DNA from: Mycobacterium fragae
GTDB taxonomy: Bacteria; Actinomycetota; Actinomycetes; Mycobacteriales; Mycobacteriaceae
Direction of reading: 5' to 3'
Assembly: GCF_002102185.1 (NCBI RefSeq)
Contig: NZ_LQOW01000024.1
Coordinates: 248,001-312,000 of the forward strand
DNA: 64,000 nt
In this document: piece after piece, positions 18,550 to 29,123 of the stretch
Numbering within the stretch: position 1 is the stretch's first letter
How the letters are laid out: each line of letters starts with the position of its first letter
Translations under genes and position numbers: made by a program
The notes under the pieces: generated by a model
What the model was told of the DNA's origin: nothing
The model's database searches: none
Seen by the model: the letters and a program-made list of their open reading frames with translations, nothing else

Positions 18550-19836
18550 TCAGTGGAACTGGCCCTCTTCGGTCGAGCCGGTCAGAGCGGTCGTCGACGA
18601 TGTCGGGTCCACGGTGGTCGCGATGCGGTCGAAGTAACCGGCGCCGACCTCGCGCTGGTGCTTGGTCGCGGTGTAACCGCGCTCCTCGGCCGCGAACTCG
18701 CGCTCCTGCAGCTCCACGTAGGCGCTCATCTGGTTGCGGGCATAGCCGTAGGCCAGGTCGAACATCGAGTAGTTCAGCGCGTGGAAGCCGGCCAGCGTGA
18801 TGAACTGGAACTTGAATCCCATTGAGGCAAGCTCTTTTTGGAACTTGGCGATGGTCGCGTCGTCGAGATGCTTCTTCCAGTTGAACGACGGCGAGCAGTT
18901 GTACGCCAGCATCTGGTCGGGGTAGGAGGCCTTCACCGCCTCAGAGAACTTCCGGGCCAGCTCGAGGTCGGGCGTGCCGGTCTCCATCCAGATCAGGTCG
19001 GCGTACGGCGCGTAGGCCTTGGCCCGCGCGATGCACGGCTCGAGGCCGTTCTTGACCCGGTAGAAGCCTTCCTTGGTCCGCTCGCCGGTGATGAACGGCT
19101 GGTCGCGCTCGTCGACGTCGGAGGTGATCAACGTCGCGGCCTCCGCATCGGTGCGCGCGATGACGACGGTCGGCACGTCGCACACGTCGGCGGCCAACCG
19201 GGCCGAGGTCAGCGTGCGGATGTGCTGCTGGGTCGGGATCAGCACCTTGCCGCCCAGGTGGCCGCACTTCTTCTCCGACGCCAGCTGGTCCTCCCAGTGC
19301 GAGCCGGCAACACCGGCCGCGATCATCGCCTTCTGCAATTCGAAGACGTTGAGCGCCCCGCCGAAGCCGGCCTCGCCATCGGCGACGATCGGCGCCAGCC
19401 AGTTCTTCACCGAGGTGTCGCCCTCGACCTTGGCGATCTGGTCGGCCCGCAGCAGCGCGTTGTTGATCCGGCGCACCACCTGCGGCACCGAGTTGGCCGG
19501 ATACAGGCTCTGGTCCGGGTAGGTGTGGCCGGACAGGTTCGCGTCACCGGCAACCTGCCAACCGGACAGGTAGATGGCCTTCAGGCCGGCGCGCACCTGC
19601 TGGACCGCCATGTTGCCGGTCAGCGCGCCCAGCGCGTTGATGTACTCCAGGTCGTGCAGCTGCTCCCACAGCACCTCGGCGCCGCGGCGAGCCAGCGTGT
19701 TCTCCTCGACCACGCTGCCCTGCAAAGCCACCACGTCCTCGGCGGTGTAGGTGCGGGTGACGTCCTTCCACCGCGGGTTGGTGTCCCAGTCATGCTGGAT
19801 TTGCTCAGCGCTTTTCGGCGTGCCGACGGTCGACAT
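18550..19836 (-). CDS. icl1: Isocitrate lyase (glyoxylate shunt)
   Basis: A cytosolic enzyme that splits isocitrate to glyoxylate and succinate during growth on fatty acids; in mycobacteria it also acts as methylisocitrate lyase. The 428 aa match Rv0467. The catalytic loop is [10 protein letters not shown] with Cys191, the same position as in M. tuberculosis ICL1. Metal and substrate segments ([29 protein letters not shown]) are present. A strong ribosome site AAGGAG precedes ATG 19836. The upstream 252 bp hold several operator-like sites, and the likely regulator gene ramB lies 1.2 kb away. Confidence 0.98.
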   Translation of the reverse strand: MSTVGTPKSAEQIQHDWDTNPRWKDVTRTYTAEDVVALQGSVVEENTLARRGAEVLWEQLHDLEYINALGALTGNMAVQQVRAGLKAIYLSGWQVAGDANLSGHTYPDQSLYPANSVPQVVRRINNALLRADQIAKVEGDTSVKNWLAPIVADGEAGFGGALNVFELQKAMIAAGVAGSHWEDQLASEKKCGHLGGKVLIPTQQHIRTLTSARLAADVCDVPTVVIARTDAEAATLITSDVDERDQPFITGERTKEGFYRVKNGLEPCIARAKAYAPYADLIWMETGTPDLELARKFSEAVKASYPDQMLAYNCSPSFNWKKHLDDATIAKFQKELASMGFKFQFITLAGFHALNYSMFDLAYGYARNQMSAYVELQEREFAAEERGYTATKHQREVGAGYFDRIATTVDPTSSTTALTGSTEEGQFH

Positions 19837-19951
19837 TCAGGTGCTCCTTCAAATTCTTCGTCGCCGCGGATCTTGCCAACCCCGCAGCAACTTCACTGGT
19901 CTGCTAATCCGACCATGGCACAGCTTAGCTGCGCAGGTCCAGCCGTTTCAC

Positions 19952-20000
19952 TTGCCAAGTTTGGCTATGGGTTAGCCCGATTTTGCAAAGTCTGCGAAGT
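19952..20000 (-). promoter_or_regulatory. Candidate RamB/PrpR-type boxes upstream of icl1
   Basis: TTTGCAAAGT at 19982-19991 contains the exact palindrome TTTGCAAA reported for the mycobacterial regulators of this family (RamB/PrpR). A partial second copy TGCGAAGT follows at 19993-20000, and a related TTGCCAAGTTTGG lies at 19952-19964. They are 120-165 bp upstream of the icl1 start, a plausible operator position. Confidence 0.6.
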
Positions 20001-20010
20001 TAGGCCGCAG

Positions 20011-20042
20011 CTGAACCGGTTCAGAAGTTACCCGACGGTAAC
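20011..20042. promoter_or_regulatory. Two adjacent perfect dyads upstream of icl1
   Basis: CTGAACCGGTTCAG at 20011-20024 is a perfect 14 bp palindrome. GTTACC-cgac-GGTAAC at 20027-20042 is a second perfect dyad two bases away. They lie between the stop of the thioesterase gene and the icl1 promoter. They could be operators, or, for the second, a stem ending the thioesterase transcript. The protein that would bind is not known. Confidence 0.5.
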
Positions 20043-20088
20043 CCAATTGCGCAGGTCAGCAGGGGTGTTTGCGGAGGCTACAGTTTTG

Positions 20089-20886
20089 CTATAGCTCGAA
20101 GATCGACGCGACCGCCTTGGTCTCGTTGCCGACGGCATATGTGAGCGTTGTAACAGTGCGATCGGCCAGGCCAGGACCGAATTGGTCGGTGGAGCCGGGC
20201 GGGTGGATGTGCGAGATGATCTCCAGCTTGTCGCCCAGCGCCACCGGGGCGTCGTGCTCGATGGTCACCCGCAGCGGCACCTTCATGATTTCCGGGTGCG
20301 CCGCCAGATAGTCCTCGATCACGCTCCAGTAGACGGAGTTGTTCATGTGGTCGAACAGGTCGATGTCGGTGACTCGGACCGGGAATTCGTGGATTTCCGT
20401 GGCGTCCTCGCGATCACCGGCGGTCAAATACGCCTTCCACCGCAGCCGGTCGACATTCGTCGTGCGTCGCAGGCCCTCGATGAAGTCGTCGGCGATCCGC
20501 GCCGGGCCCTGAGTCTCCCTGTTGATGTTGATCCAGAAGGCCTCGGACTCGACTAGGCCGCGCCCGCGCTTCCCATCTATGCGCACCCGCATCTCACACC
20601 ACCGGTTCGACGTGCCCGAACACCACCGGCGCATCCGCAGCATGTCCTGGAATTCAACCGGGCGGATCAGATCGATCATCGTGCGCCGGACAATCCAGAG
20701 CGGATGGGTCTCTTCAAACCCCAACTCGCGCAAGTGATCCTGGCCGATGTCCTGGATGTGGCGGGTGGCCGCATCGAAACGCAGCCGGCCTTCGCGGTCG
20801 ATGTCCGCCACCCGCAGCGGCCATTCCCGATCGAAGACGTCGGGGTGGCCGTCAGGCACCGGCATCATTGTCTTGTCCAGGCTCAC
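20089..20886 (-). CDS. Acyl-ACP thioesterase-type hotdog protein (Rv0466-like)
   Basis: A 265-residue protein of the acyl-ACP thioesterase family with two hotdog domains. The first carries QDIGQDHLRELGFEETHPLW and the second VRVTDIDLFDHMNNSVYW, a substrate-cavity motif of this family. It matches Rv0466. GTG 20886 is chosen from alignment with Rv0466 and a GGGGAG ribosome site; an in-frame ATG at 20913 is the alternative. Its role would be hydrolysis of acyl-ACP or acyl-CoA, but the true substrate is unproven. It diverges from ramB and lies 252 bp upstream of icl1 on the same strand. Confidence 0.88.
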   Translation of the reverse strand: MSLDKTMMPVPDGHPDVFDREWPLRVADIDREGRLRFDAATRHIQDIGQDHLRELGFEETHPLWIVRRTMIDLIRPVEFQDMLRMRRWCSGTSNRWCEMRVRIDGKRGRGLVESEAFWININRETQGPARIADDFIEGLRRTTNVDRLRWKAYLTAGDREDATEIHEFPVRVTDIDLFDHMNNSVYWSVIEDYLAAHPEIMKVPLRVTIEHDAPVALGDKLEIISHIHPPGSTDQFGPGLADRTVTTLTYAVGNETKAVASIFEL

Positions 20887-21017
20887 GACTCCACTCCCCG
20901 GTTGTTGATCCACCCGCCCCCGGGGGGATCATGCCAAAAGAGCTTGCCGAGGCGCCAATCGAGCACGCCATGCCAACTCTGCGAACCTGTCCTTCGCAAC
21001 ACGGGTACGCTGGCCGG

Positions 21018-22433
21018 GTGCCCAAAACGTTCGTCGGGTCCCGTGTTCGGCAGCTGCGCAGCGAGCGCGGATTCAGCCAGGCCGCGCTGGCGCAGATGCT
21101 GGAGATCTCACCGAGCTACCTCAACCAGATCGAGCACGACGTCCGCCCGCTGACGGTGGCCGTGCTACTGCGGATCACCGAGGTCTTCGGCGTCGATGCG
21201 ACGTTCTTCGCCTCCCAAGACGACACCCGGCTGGTCGCCGAGCTGCGGGAGGTGACCATGGACCGCGACCTGGACATCGACGTCGACCTGCCCGAGGTCG
21301 CCGAAATGGTCAACGCTCACCCGAAGCTGGCCCGCGCCATGGTCAACCTGCATCGCCGCTACCGGCTCACCACCGCCCAGTTGGCCGCCGCCACCGAGGA
21401 GCGCTACTCCGACGGCAGCGGCACGGGCCTGCTCACGATGCCGCACGAGGAGGTGCGCGACTACTTCTACCAGCGCCAGAACTACCTGCACGAGCTGGAC
21501 ACCGCCGCCGAGGACCTGACCACCCGCATGCGGCTGCATCGCGGCGATTTGGCCGGGGAGATCGCCCGGCGCCTCACCGAGGTGCATGGCGTACACATCA
21601 ACAAACGCATCGACCTCGGTGACACCGTGTTGCACCGCTACGACCCGGAAACCAAGACGCTGGAGATCAGCACTCACCTCTCGTCGGGTCAGCAGGTGTT
21701 CAAGATGGCCGCCGAACTGGCGTATCTGGAATTCGGCGAGCTGATCGACCGCATGGTCACCGAGGGCAAGTTCACTTCTGACGAGTCGCGCACCCTGGCC
21801 CGGCTGGGGCTGGCCAACTACTTCGCCGCCGCCGCGGTTCTGCCGTATCGGCAGTTCCACGACATGGCCGAAAACTTCCGCTACGACATCGAGCGGCTCT
21901 CGGCGTTCTACTCGGTGAGCTACGAAACCATCGGGCACCGGCTCTCCACGTTGCAGCGGCCGTCGATGCGGGGCGTGCCGTTTTCGTTCATCCGTGTCGA
22001 CCGGGCCGGGAACATGTCAAAACGCCAGTCCGCCACCGGTTTTCATTTCTCGTCCAGCGGCGGCACCTGCCCGCTGTGGAACGTCTACGAGACCTTCGCC
22101 AATCCCGGCAAGATTCTCGTGCAGATCGCCCAGATGCCCGACGGGCGGAACTACATGTGGGTGGCCCGCACCGTTGAGCGACGGGCATCACGGTATGGTC
22201 AGCCCGGTAAAACCTTCGCGATCGGGCTGGGCTGCGAACTCCGGCACGCCCACCGGCTCGTCTACTCGGAAGGACTGGACTTGTCGGGGGATAACGCCAC
22301 ACCGATCGGCGCGGGCTGCCGGGTCTGCGAACGCGACAACTGCCCACAGCGGGCGTTCCCGGCGTTGGGCCGCGCACTCGACCTCAACGAGCATCGCAGC
22401 ACGGTCTCGCCCTATCTGGTGAAGCAGCCGTGA
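21018..22433 (+). CDS. ramB: Transcriptional regulator RamB (acetate/glyoxylate metabolism)
   Basis: A 471-residue regulator of the ScfR family: an N-terminal XRE helix-turn-helix (GFSQAALAQMLEISPSYLNQ, residues about 17-60), an IrrE/ImmA-like middle region, and a C-terminal domain with a four-Cys cluster (CPLWNVY, GCRVCERDNCPQR). It matches Rv0465c, which represses icl1 and binds its own promoter. GTG 21018 is set by alignment; an open frame upstream to 20868 is not supported. It is followed by, and shares GTGA with, the AhpD-like gene, and diverges from the thioesterase. Confidence 0.96.
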   Translation: MPKTFVGSRVRQLRSERGFSQAALAQMLEISPSYLNQIEHDVRPLTVAVLLRITEVFGVDATFFASQDDTRLVAELREVTMDRDLDIDVDLPEVAEMVNAHPKLARAMVNLHRRYRLTTAQLAAATEERYSDGSGTGLLTMPHEEVRDYFYQRQNYLHELDTAAEDLTTRMRLHRGDLAGEIARRLTEVHGVHINKRIDLGDTVLHRYDPETKTLEISTHLSSGQQVFKMAAELAYLEFGELIDRMVTEGKFTSDESRTLARLGLANYFAAAAVLPYRQFHDMAENFRYDIERLSAFYSVSYETIGHRLSTLQRPSMRGVPFSFIRVDRAGNMSKRQSATGFHFSSSGGTCPLWNVYETFANPGKILVQIAQMPDGRNYMWVARTVERRASRYGQPGKTFAIGLGCELRHAHRLVYSEGLDLSGDNATPIGAGCRVCERDNCPQRAFPALGRALDLNEHRSTVSPYLVKQP

Positions 22434-22972
22434 GCACGCGGATTCCGTCCGGCGGATTCCGCGAGCTGGGGCCGGTCAACTGGGTCTTGGCCAAGGCCGG
22501 TGCGCGCACGGTCCGGGCGCCGGAGATGCATCTGTTCACCACGCTGGGTCAGCGGCAGTTGTTGTTCTGGACCTGGCTGTTATTCAGCAGCAGATTGCTG
22601 CGCGGCCGGCTGCCGCGGATAGACACCGAACTCGTGATTTTGCGGGTGGCGCACTTGCGTCAGTGCGAATACGAACTGCAGCACCACCGTTGGTTGGCGC
22701 GCCGTGCCGGACTCGACGAGCAGATGCAGCAGGCGATCTTCGCCTGGCCCGAGGCGTCCGACAGGCTCACCGACCGGCAGCAGGCGCTACTGCGTGCCAC
22801 CGACGAATTCGTCAACGACCGGACGATCAGCGCCGACACTTGGCAGCAGCTGTCGAGTCACCTACATCGTCGTCAGCTGATCGAATTCTGCATGCTGGCA
22901 GGGCAATACGATGGTCTGGCCGCAACGATGTCGGCCCTAGACATTCCGCTGGACCACCCGGATCACAGGTAG
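22430..22972 (+). CDS. Carboxymuconolactone decarboxylase/AhpD-like protein
   Basis: A 180-residue all-helical protein of the CMD family, matching Rv0464c. The family core is LRVAHLRQCEYELQHHRWLA. It has only one Cys (CEYE), not the CxxC of true AhpD peroxidase partners, so peroxidase-linked disulfide chemistry is unlikely. Its start overlaps the ramB stop (GTGA), so the pair is co-expressed. Its 3' end overlaps the convergent membrane-protein gene by 10 bp. Confidence 0.85.
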   Translation: MSTRIPSGGFRELGPVNWVLAKAGARTVRAPEMHLFTTLGQRQLLFWTWLLFSSRLLRGRLPRIDTELVILRVAHLRQCEYELQHHRWLARRAGLDEQMQQAIFAWPEASDRLTDRQQALLRATDEFVNDRTISADTWQQLSSHLHRRQLIEFCMLAGQYDGLAATMSALDIPLDHPDHR

Positions 22973-23235
22973 CTGTCGACCAGCACCAGCACACTCAGCA
23001 GAACCGGAACGGCCGGCAGCGCAAACACAAACGACGCCAACGTGTAGTTGCGCCGCTCCAGCAGCCGCCGTCCATATAGCATCGCCCACAGCGTGAGCGC
23101 CGCCGAAAGGACGAGCACAACCGGGCCCCACACGCTCAACGTGCTGGTGGCCTTTCCGATCGAATACGCCAGCAGCCACAGGACATAGCCGGCGATCACC
23201 CCGCCGACCACACCCATCACGGTTTCGGTGCGCAC
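22963..23235 (-). CDS. Small membrane protein (Rv0463-like)
   Basis: A 90-residue protein with three hydrophobic helices: about 6-24 (VMGVVGGVIAGYVLWLLAYS), 34-54 (VWGPVVLVLSAALTLWAMLY), and 66-86 (LASFVFALPAVPVLLSVLVL). It matches Rv0463. Function unknown. It begins 4 bp after the lpdC stop, so it is probably the distal gene of that operon. Confidence 0.8.
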   Translation of the reverse strand: MRTETVMGVVGGVIAGYVLWLLAYSIGKATSTLSVWGPVVLVLSAALTLWAMLYGRRLLERRNYTLASFVFALPAVPVLLSVLVLVDSYL

Positions 23236-23239
23236 AATG

Positions 23240-24646
23240 TCAGAAGTTGATCATGTGCCCGGTCAGGCCGTGGAAGCACTCCTGCAGCGCCTCCGACATC
23301 GTCGGGTGAGTATGGACGTTGCGCGCCAGCTCATTTGCGGTCAGATCCCACTTCTGGGCCAGCGTGAGCTCCGGCAGCAGCTCGGAGACGTCGTGGCCGA
23401 TCAGGTGTCCGCCCAGCAATTCGCCGTGCTTGGCATCGGCAACCAGCTTGACGAAACCGCTGGGATCGCCGAGGCCGTGCGCCTTGCCGTTGGCGGTGAA
23501 CGGGAACTTGGCCACCTTCACGTCGTAGCCCTCGTCGCGGGCTTGCTCCTCGGTCAGCCCGAAACTGGCCACCTGCGGTTGGCAGAACGTCGCGCGCGGC
23601 AACATGCGGTAGTCCCCGAGCGCCAAAGTCTCTGCGCCGGCGATGGTTTCGGCCGCGACCACCCCCTGGGCCTCGGCGACGTGCGCCAGCTGCAGCAACC
23701 CGGTGACATCGCCGATCGCGTAGATGTGGCTCACATTGGTGCGCATGTAGTCGTCGATGCCGATGGCTTTGCGGTCGGTCAGCGCCACCCCGGCCCGGTC
23801 CAGCCCGTAGCCGTCGACGTTAGGCGCAAATCCGATGGCCTGCAAGACTTTATCGGTCTTGAGCTCCTGGGACTCGCCGCTCTTCTTGACCGTGACCGTC
23901 ACCTTGGAACCGTCGTCGGAAATCCCCGCGCACTCTGTTCCGGTGAGCAACTTGACACCGAGCTTCTTGAACTGCTTTTCGATCTCCTTGGACACCTCGG
24001 CGTCTTCGTTGGGCAGGGCCCGCGGCAGGAATTCGACGATGGTCACGTCGACGCCGTAGTTGGCCAGGACATAACCGAATTCCATGCCGATGGCGCCCGC
24101 GCCGGCGATGATGATCGACTCCGGCAACTCGCGGGACAGGATCAGCTCTTCATACGTCACGACGTTCTGGCTCAGCGACGTGCCCGGGACCAGCCGGGTG
24201 CTGCTGCCTGTGGCGATGATCGCGTTGTCGAACGTGACCGTCACAGGGTTTTCAGTGCCGCCGTCGTTGAGCTCCACGTCGAGCGTGTTGGCGTCGGTGA
24301 ACCTGCCGTAGCCGTGAATCTCGGTGATCTTGTTCTTCTTCATCAGGAAATGCACACCGGCGACCCGGCCCTCGGCCACCTTGCGGCTGCGGTCAAATGC
24401 GATGCCGTAGTCGAATGTCGCCTCGCCGCTGATGCCGAAGGTTTTTGCTTCCTTGGTGAAGATGTGGGCGAGCTCGGCGTTGCGCAGCAACGACTTGGAC
24501 GGGATGCAACCGACGTTGAGGCAGACTCCGCCCCAGTATTTGGGTTCGACGACCGCGGTATTGAGTCCCAATTGGGCGGCGCGGATGGCCGCCACATATC
24601 CGCCGGGGCCGGCTCCGAGGACGACGACGTCATAGTGGGAAGTCAC
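23240..24646 (-). CDS. lpdC: Dihydrolipoamide dehydrogenase LpdC
   Basis: The E3 flavoenzyme shared by pyruvate dehydrogenase, branched-chain ketoacid dehydrogenase and the peroxynitrite reductase system of mycobacteria. The 468 aa show the FAD motif [17 protein letters not shown], the redox disulfide CLNVGC (Cys42 and Cys47), the NAD motif [18 protein letters not shown], and the C-terminal base His in HTHPTMSE. It matches Rv0462. GTG 24646 is preferred over GTG 24655 because it reproduces the N-terminus of Rv0462 and has AGGGTGGG just upstream. An ArsR-type regulator gene precedes it by 18 bp. Confidence 0.97.
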   Translation of the reverse strand: MTSHYDVVVLGAGPGGYVAAIRAAQLGLNTAVVEPKYWGGVCLNVGCIPSKSLLRNAELAHIFTKEAKTFGISGEATFDYGIAFDRSRKVAEGRVAGVHFLMKKNKITEIHGYGRFTDANTLDVELNDGGTENPVTVTFDNAIIATGSSTRLVPGTSLSQNVVTYEELILSRELPESIIIAGAGAIGMEFGYVLANYGVDVTIVEFLPRALPNEDAEVSKEIEKQFKKLGVKLLTGTECAGISDDGSKVTVTVKKSGESQELKTDKVLQAIGFAPNVDGYGLDRAGVALTDRKAIGIDDYMRTNVSHIYAIGDVTGLLQLAHVAEAQGVVAAETIAGAETLALGDYRMLPRATFCQPQVASFGLTEEQARDEGYDVKVAKFPFTANGKAHGLGDPSGFVKLVADAKHGELLGGHLIGHDVSELLPELTLAQKWDLTANELARNVHTHPTMSEALQECFHGLTGHMINF

Positions 24647-24664
24647 GTTGCCCACCCTAGTTGG

Positions 24665-25357
24665 TTATGTGGCCAGCCATTTCTCAAGGTTGTCGTCGTA
24701 GTCGTCGGCGACGCGAAGGCTGCGGCCCGGCCCCCGGGTGAGCCAGCCGCGGGCGATGAACGCCGACGTGATCGCCGCCGGCAGGGCCCCGGCCAGGTGG
24801 AACCGGCGATCGGTCCAGTCGACGCAGCACCGGGCGAACACCCGTCGGCTCGCCCGCACCGATGCCAGCTCGATGCCCAGCGTGACGAGCAGGCGTTGCC
24901 CGCGGTCGGTGAGCTCGTGGTCCCGGTCGTCGAGGCGGCGGAGGGCGCGGGTGGCCAGCAGACGGTCGCGCAATTGCACGCCGCGGCGCCCGGCCAGGTG
25001 GTCGTAGCAGGTCCGCGCTTCAGCCAGCCCGGTGGTGGCGCGCGGCTCATCCAGCGAGCGCACCGGAGCACCCGGGGCGACGTGGGCGATGGCCTCCAGC
25101 ACCGCGGCGACTTCCGGGTTGACGATCTCGTGGTAGCGGTGCCGGCCTTGAGCCCGTACCCGGATCAACCCGCCCTCGACCAGGCGGCGCAGGTGCGTGG
25201 AGGCGGTGGCGGGGTGCACGTCGGCGCGCCTGGCCAATTCGGTCGCGGGCAGCGCCCGCCCGTCGGCCAACGCCGCCAGCATCGCCGCGCGCGCCGGATC
25301 CCCGATCAGATTCGCGACCGAGCCGAAGTCGCGTTCGGGGGTCGAGACGTCGCTCAC
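24665..25357 (-). CDS. ArsR-family winged-helix regulator
   Basis: A 230-residue protein with an N-terminal ArsR domain at about 10-90 (DPARAAMLAALADGRALPAT, HPATASTHLRRLVEGGLI, GRHRYHEI). A C-terminal extension has the segment TCYDHLAGRRGVQLRDRL, common in a subset of ArsR-type regulators, and ends in CCVDWTDRR. The cysteines could sense metal or redox state, but this is inference. The start is GTG 25357. It lies 18 bp upstream of lpdC on the same strand, so it may be co-transcribed with it. I do not recall an equivalent next to M. tuberculosis lpdC. Confidence 0.83.
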   Translation of the reverse strand: MSDVSTPERDFGSVANLIGDPARAAMLAALADGRALPATELARRADVHPATASTHLRRLVEGGLIRVRAQGRHRYHEIVNPEVAAVLEAIAHVAPGAPVRSLDEPRATTGLAEARTCYDHLAGRRGVQLRDRLLATRALRRLDDRDHELTDRGQRLLVTLGIELASVRASRRVFARCCVDWTDRRFHLAGALPAAITSAFIARGWLTRGPGRSLRVADDYDDNLEKWLAT

Positions 25358-25422
25358 CCCGACAGCCTCTCACAACGATATTTGGGCCCGAATCAAAGCT
25401 TCCCCGGCCACGTCGACGCAGG

Positions 25423-25872
25423 TCAGTGCGGGATGATGCCCATCAGACACGGGCCGGAGGTGTGGTCGCAATAGAAGGCGCCGTAGAACGGGGCGGCCGC
25501 GGCAACGGATGCGAACACCGCCGACATCATCGCGATCCCCAGCGCGGAGACCAGCGGCCGGTCCGGCACCATCGCCAGCATCAAACCGGCGACGGTACAC
25601 ACCACGACATAGACGAAGACAACGAAGACAACCGCGGTCTTGTGCAGTGAGTGGTCCTGCGTCCACCAATAGAACAGGCCCGGACCGATCGCCGCCGCCG
25701 GCACCCACACCGCGAGGATCATCAGAACGAATTGCCACCACTTCACGTAGTGGTACCGGCCGGGCACGGTGATCGATAGGGGTTCGGATTCGTCGGGCTC
25801 GGGTTTGCGGTGCGCGCCGGTGTTGAAGGTCGGCGTGTACGGCTCGGTCTTCGGCAGCGATGAGGTGTCCAC
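25423..25872 (-). CDS. Membrane protein (Rv0461-like position)
   Basis: A 149-residue protein with a 40-residue charged cytosolic N-terminus, then three hydrophobic helices: about 47-68 (QFVLMILAVWVPAAAIGPGL), 78-98 (TAVVFVVFVYVVVCTVAGLM), and 105-130. The C-terminus has two cysteines (FYCDHTSGPCLMG), possibly a disulfide outside the membrane. Position matches Rv0461. No function can be assigned. Confidence 0.75.
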   Translation of the reverse strand: MDTSSLPKTEPYTPTFNTGAHRKPEPDESEPLSITVPGRYHYVKWWQFVLMILAVWVPAAAIGPGLFYWWTQDHSLHKTAVVFVVFVYVVVCTVAGLMLAMVPDRPLVSALGIAMMSAVFASVAAAAPFYGAFYCDHTSGPCLMGIIPH

Positions 25873-25882
25873 GCGGTCCTCC

Positions 25883-26161
25883 TCAGGCAGGGGTCATCAC
25901 CTCGATAACGGCGAGCACGCCGAACCATCCCGGCGACAACGCCAAGATGAACGCGCCCAGCGCCGTTACCCATCGACGTCGGGACAGCAAAATCACCAGC
26001 AGACCGATGGCACTGGGGATTCCGACCACCAGCGCGATGACGACGTCGGGGCGGACGCGGGCGTGAACCAGCAGCGTCGCCGCGGTTCCCGCCACCAGCC
26101 CGACCGCGGTTCCGACCAGCATCGCGCTGGTCAGCAGCCAGGTCCGCGGCAGTGGAATCAC
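25883..26161 (-). CDS. Small membrane protein (Rv0460-like position)
   Basis: A 92-residue protein made almost wholly of three hydrophobic helices: about 8-31 (LLTSAMLVGTAVGLVAGTAA), 39-59 (VVIALVVGIPSAIGLLVILL), and 65-88 (VTALGAFILALSPGWFGVLA). It lies 10 bp upstream of the next membrane-protein gene and 29 bp downstream of the DUF779 gene, so the four genes from the aldehyde dehydrogenase leftward read as one operon. Function unknown. Confidence 0.72.
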   Translation of the reverse strand: MIPLPRTWLLTSAMLVGTAVGLVAGTAATLLVHARVRPDVVIALVVGIPSAIGLLVILLSRRRWVTALGAFILALSPGWFGVLAVIEVMTPA

Positions 26162-26190
26162 GCCTTACGACCTTACTGCGGTACTGCGGT

Positions 26191-26678
26191 CTACCGTGGC
26201 AAGCGCTCGGCGTGCCTCGCCGGTATCGGGCAAGCTTCCACTGCTTCGACGACCACCGGTGCGCGCTGCGCCGGGCGCTCGCCGCGGGCGTAGTCGGCGC
26301 CGGTGATCACCGGCGTGCCCGCCAGCTCGGTGTTCTCGGCGTCGCTGAACGCCCGCCCGCGGCTCAAAAACCGCATCCCTTCGGGTGCCTCCAGGCTGAA
26401 CCCGCCGCCGCGGCCGGGCACCACGTCGATGACCAGCTGGGTGTGCTTCCACGCCTCGAACTGCGGCCCCGAAATCCACACCGGCACACCATCACCGACG
26501 TCGAGCACGCCGAGCAATACATCGCGGTCGCCGACGATGAAGTCCCCCAGCGGATAACACATCGGCGACGACCCGTCGCAGCAGCCGCCGGATTGATGGA
26601 ACATCACCGGGCCGTGCTGCTCGGTCAGCTGCCCGAGCAGCTTCGCCGCGTCGGCGGTGATCAGCACCCGGGGAATCA

Positions 26679-26679
<1 letters not shown>
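26191..26679 (-). CDS. DUF779 protein, aldehyde dehydrogenase partner
   Basis: A 162-residue protein of the DUF779 family, matching Rv0459. It has the cysteine-rich signature FHQSGGCCDGSSPMCYPLGD and the conserved PVWISGPQFEAWKHTQL. DUF779 genes are very often found next to an aldehyde dehydrogenase gene, as here, and the cysteines suggest metal or redox binding; the exact role is not established. Its ATG shares one base with the stop of the dehydrogenase (TGATG at 26681-26677), showing translational coupling. Confidence 0.9.
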
Positions 26680-28202
<1,523 letters not shown>

Positions 28203-28283
28203 CGAATCAGCTCCTCGTTACTTTGCGTGACACAACTCACACTACCGCTGGCGCCAGCCGTAGAGTCAGGCCCGGAGGTGAGG

Positions 28284-29123
28284 ATGCCCGAGATCAATTC
28301 GACCGAGGAGGCCCTGCGTCACTGGAGCGCGGTTGCGCCGGCCTGGGACAGGTATCGAGACCGGCTCTTCGAAAGCGTGCGGTCGGTGTCGGAGTGGCTC
28401 GTCGAGCAGGTCGACCCGCAGCCGGGTCAGACCATGTTGGAGCTGGCGGCGGGTCCTGGCGAGACCGGCTTTCTCGCCGCCGCCTTACTCGGTTCGACCG
28501 GCCACCTCATCCTGAGCGACTTCGCCCCTGCGATGGTGGAAGCGGCCCGCCGGAGGGGCGGCGAGCTGGGGCTCGACAATATCGAGTACCGCGTTCTCGA
28601 CGCGCAGCAGATCGACCTGCCCGACAGCAGTGTCGACGGGGTCATTTCGCGTTTCGGGCTGATGCTCATGCCTGAGCAGCAGCGAGCAATCGCAGAGATC
28701 CGACGGGTGCTGCGGCAGGGCGGCCGGTGCGCGTACGCGACGTGGGGACCGCCCGACCGCAACCCGTGGATTTTCCAGCTCGTGTTGGCGCTGCTCCAGA
28801 ATGGCCTCCCACCGCCGGGTGACGCCTTCGCTCCGGGTGGTCTCTTCTCGCTCGCCACGCCGGAAAGCAATCGCGCCCTCGCGGCTGGCAGCTTCGCGGA
28901 TGTCATTGTCGAAGAGCTCACCGGCACAATGCGTTTCGACGGACCCGACGACTACTGGGCCTACAACACTGCTGTCGCAGGACCCGTGGCAGAACTGGTC
29001 GGCTCGCTAGACCGCGACCAGGTCACGGCCATTCGCGACACCCTCGATCCTTCGCTCGCGCCCTTTGAACGCGACGGGGCGCTGGAACTCCCCTGGATGG
29101 CCGTCGCCACCAGGGTCTCCTGA
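28284..29123 (+). CDS. Class I SAM-dependent methyltransferase (UbiE-like)
   Basis: A 279-residue cytosolic methyltransferase. SAM-binding motif I is MLELAAGPGETGFLAAALL near residue 55, with SDFAPAMVEAARRR and the post-motif DGVISRFGLMLMP. ATG 28284 is preferred because GGAGG lies 5 bases upstream; an in-frame GTG at 28278 is possible. The acceptor substrate is unknown. Its stop and the ATG of the prolyl oligopeptidase share TGATG. I do not recall this gene beside Rv0457c/Rv0458 in M. tuberculosis, so it is likely an insertion. Confidence 0.86.
   Translation: MPEINSTEEALRHWSAVAPAWDRYRDRLFESVRSVSEWLVEQVDPQPGQTMLELAAGPGETGFLAAALLGSTGHLILSDFAPAMVEAARRRGGELGLDNIEYRVLDAQQIDLPDSSVDGVISRFGLMLMPEQQRAIAEIRRVLRQGGRCAYATWGPPDRNPWIFQLVLALLQNGLPPPGDAFAPGGLFSLATPESNRALAAGSFADVIVEELTGTMRFDGPDDYWAYNTAVAGPVAELVGSLDRDQVTAIRDTLDPSLAPFERDGALELPWMAVATRVS

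Noticed and set aside
23228..25474. Open frame of 748 codons on the plus strand over lpdC and the ArsR gene
   Set aside because: It spans two well-supported genes on the other strand and reads as a codon-bias shadow.
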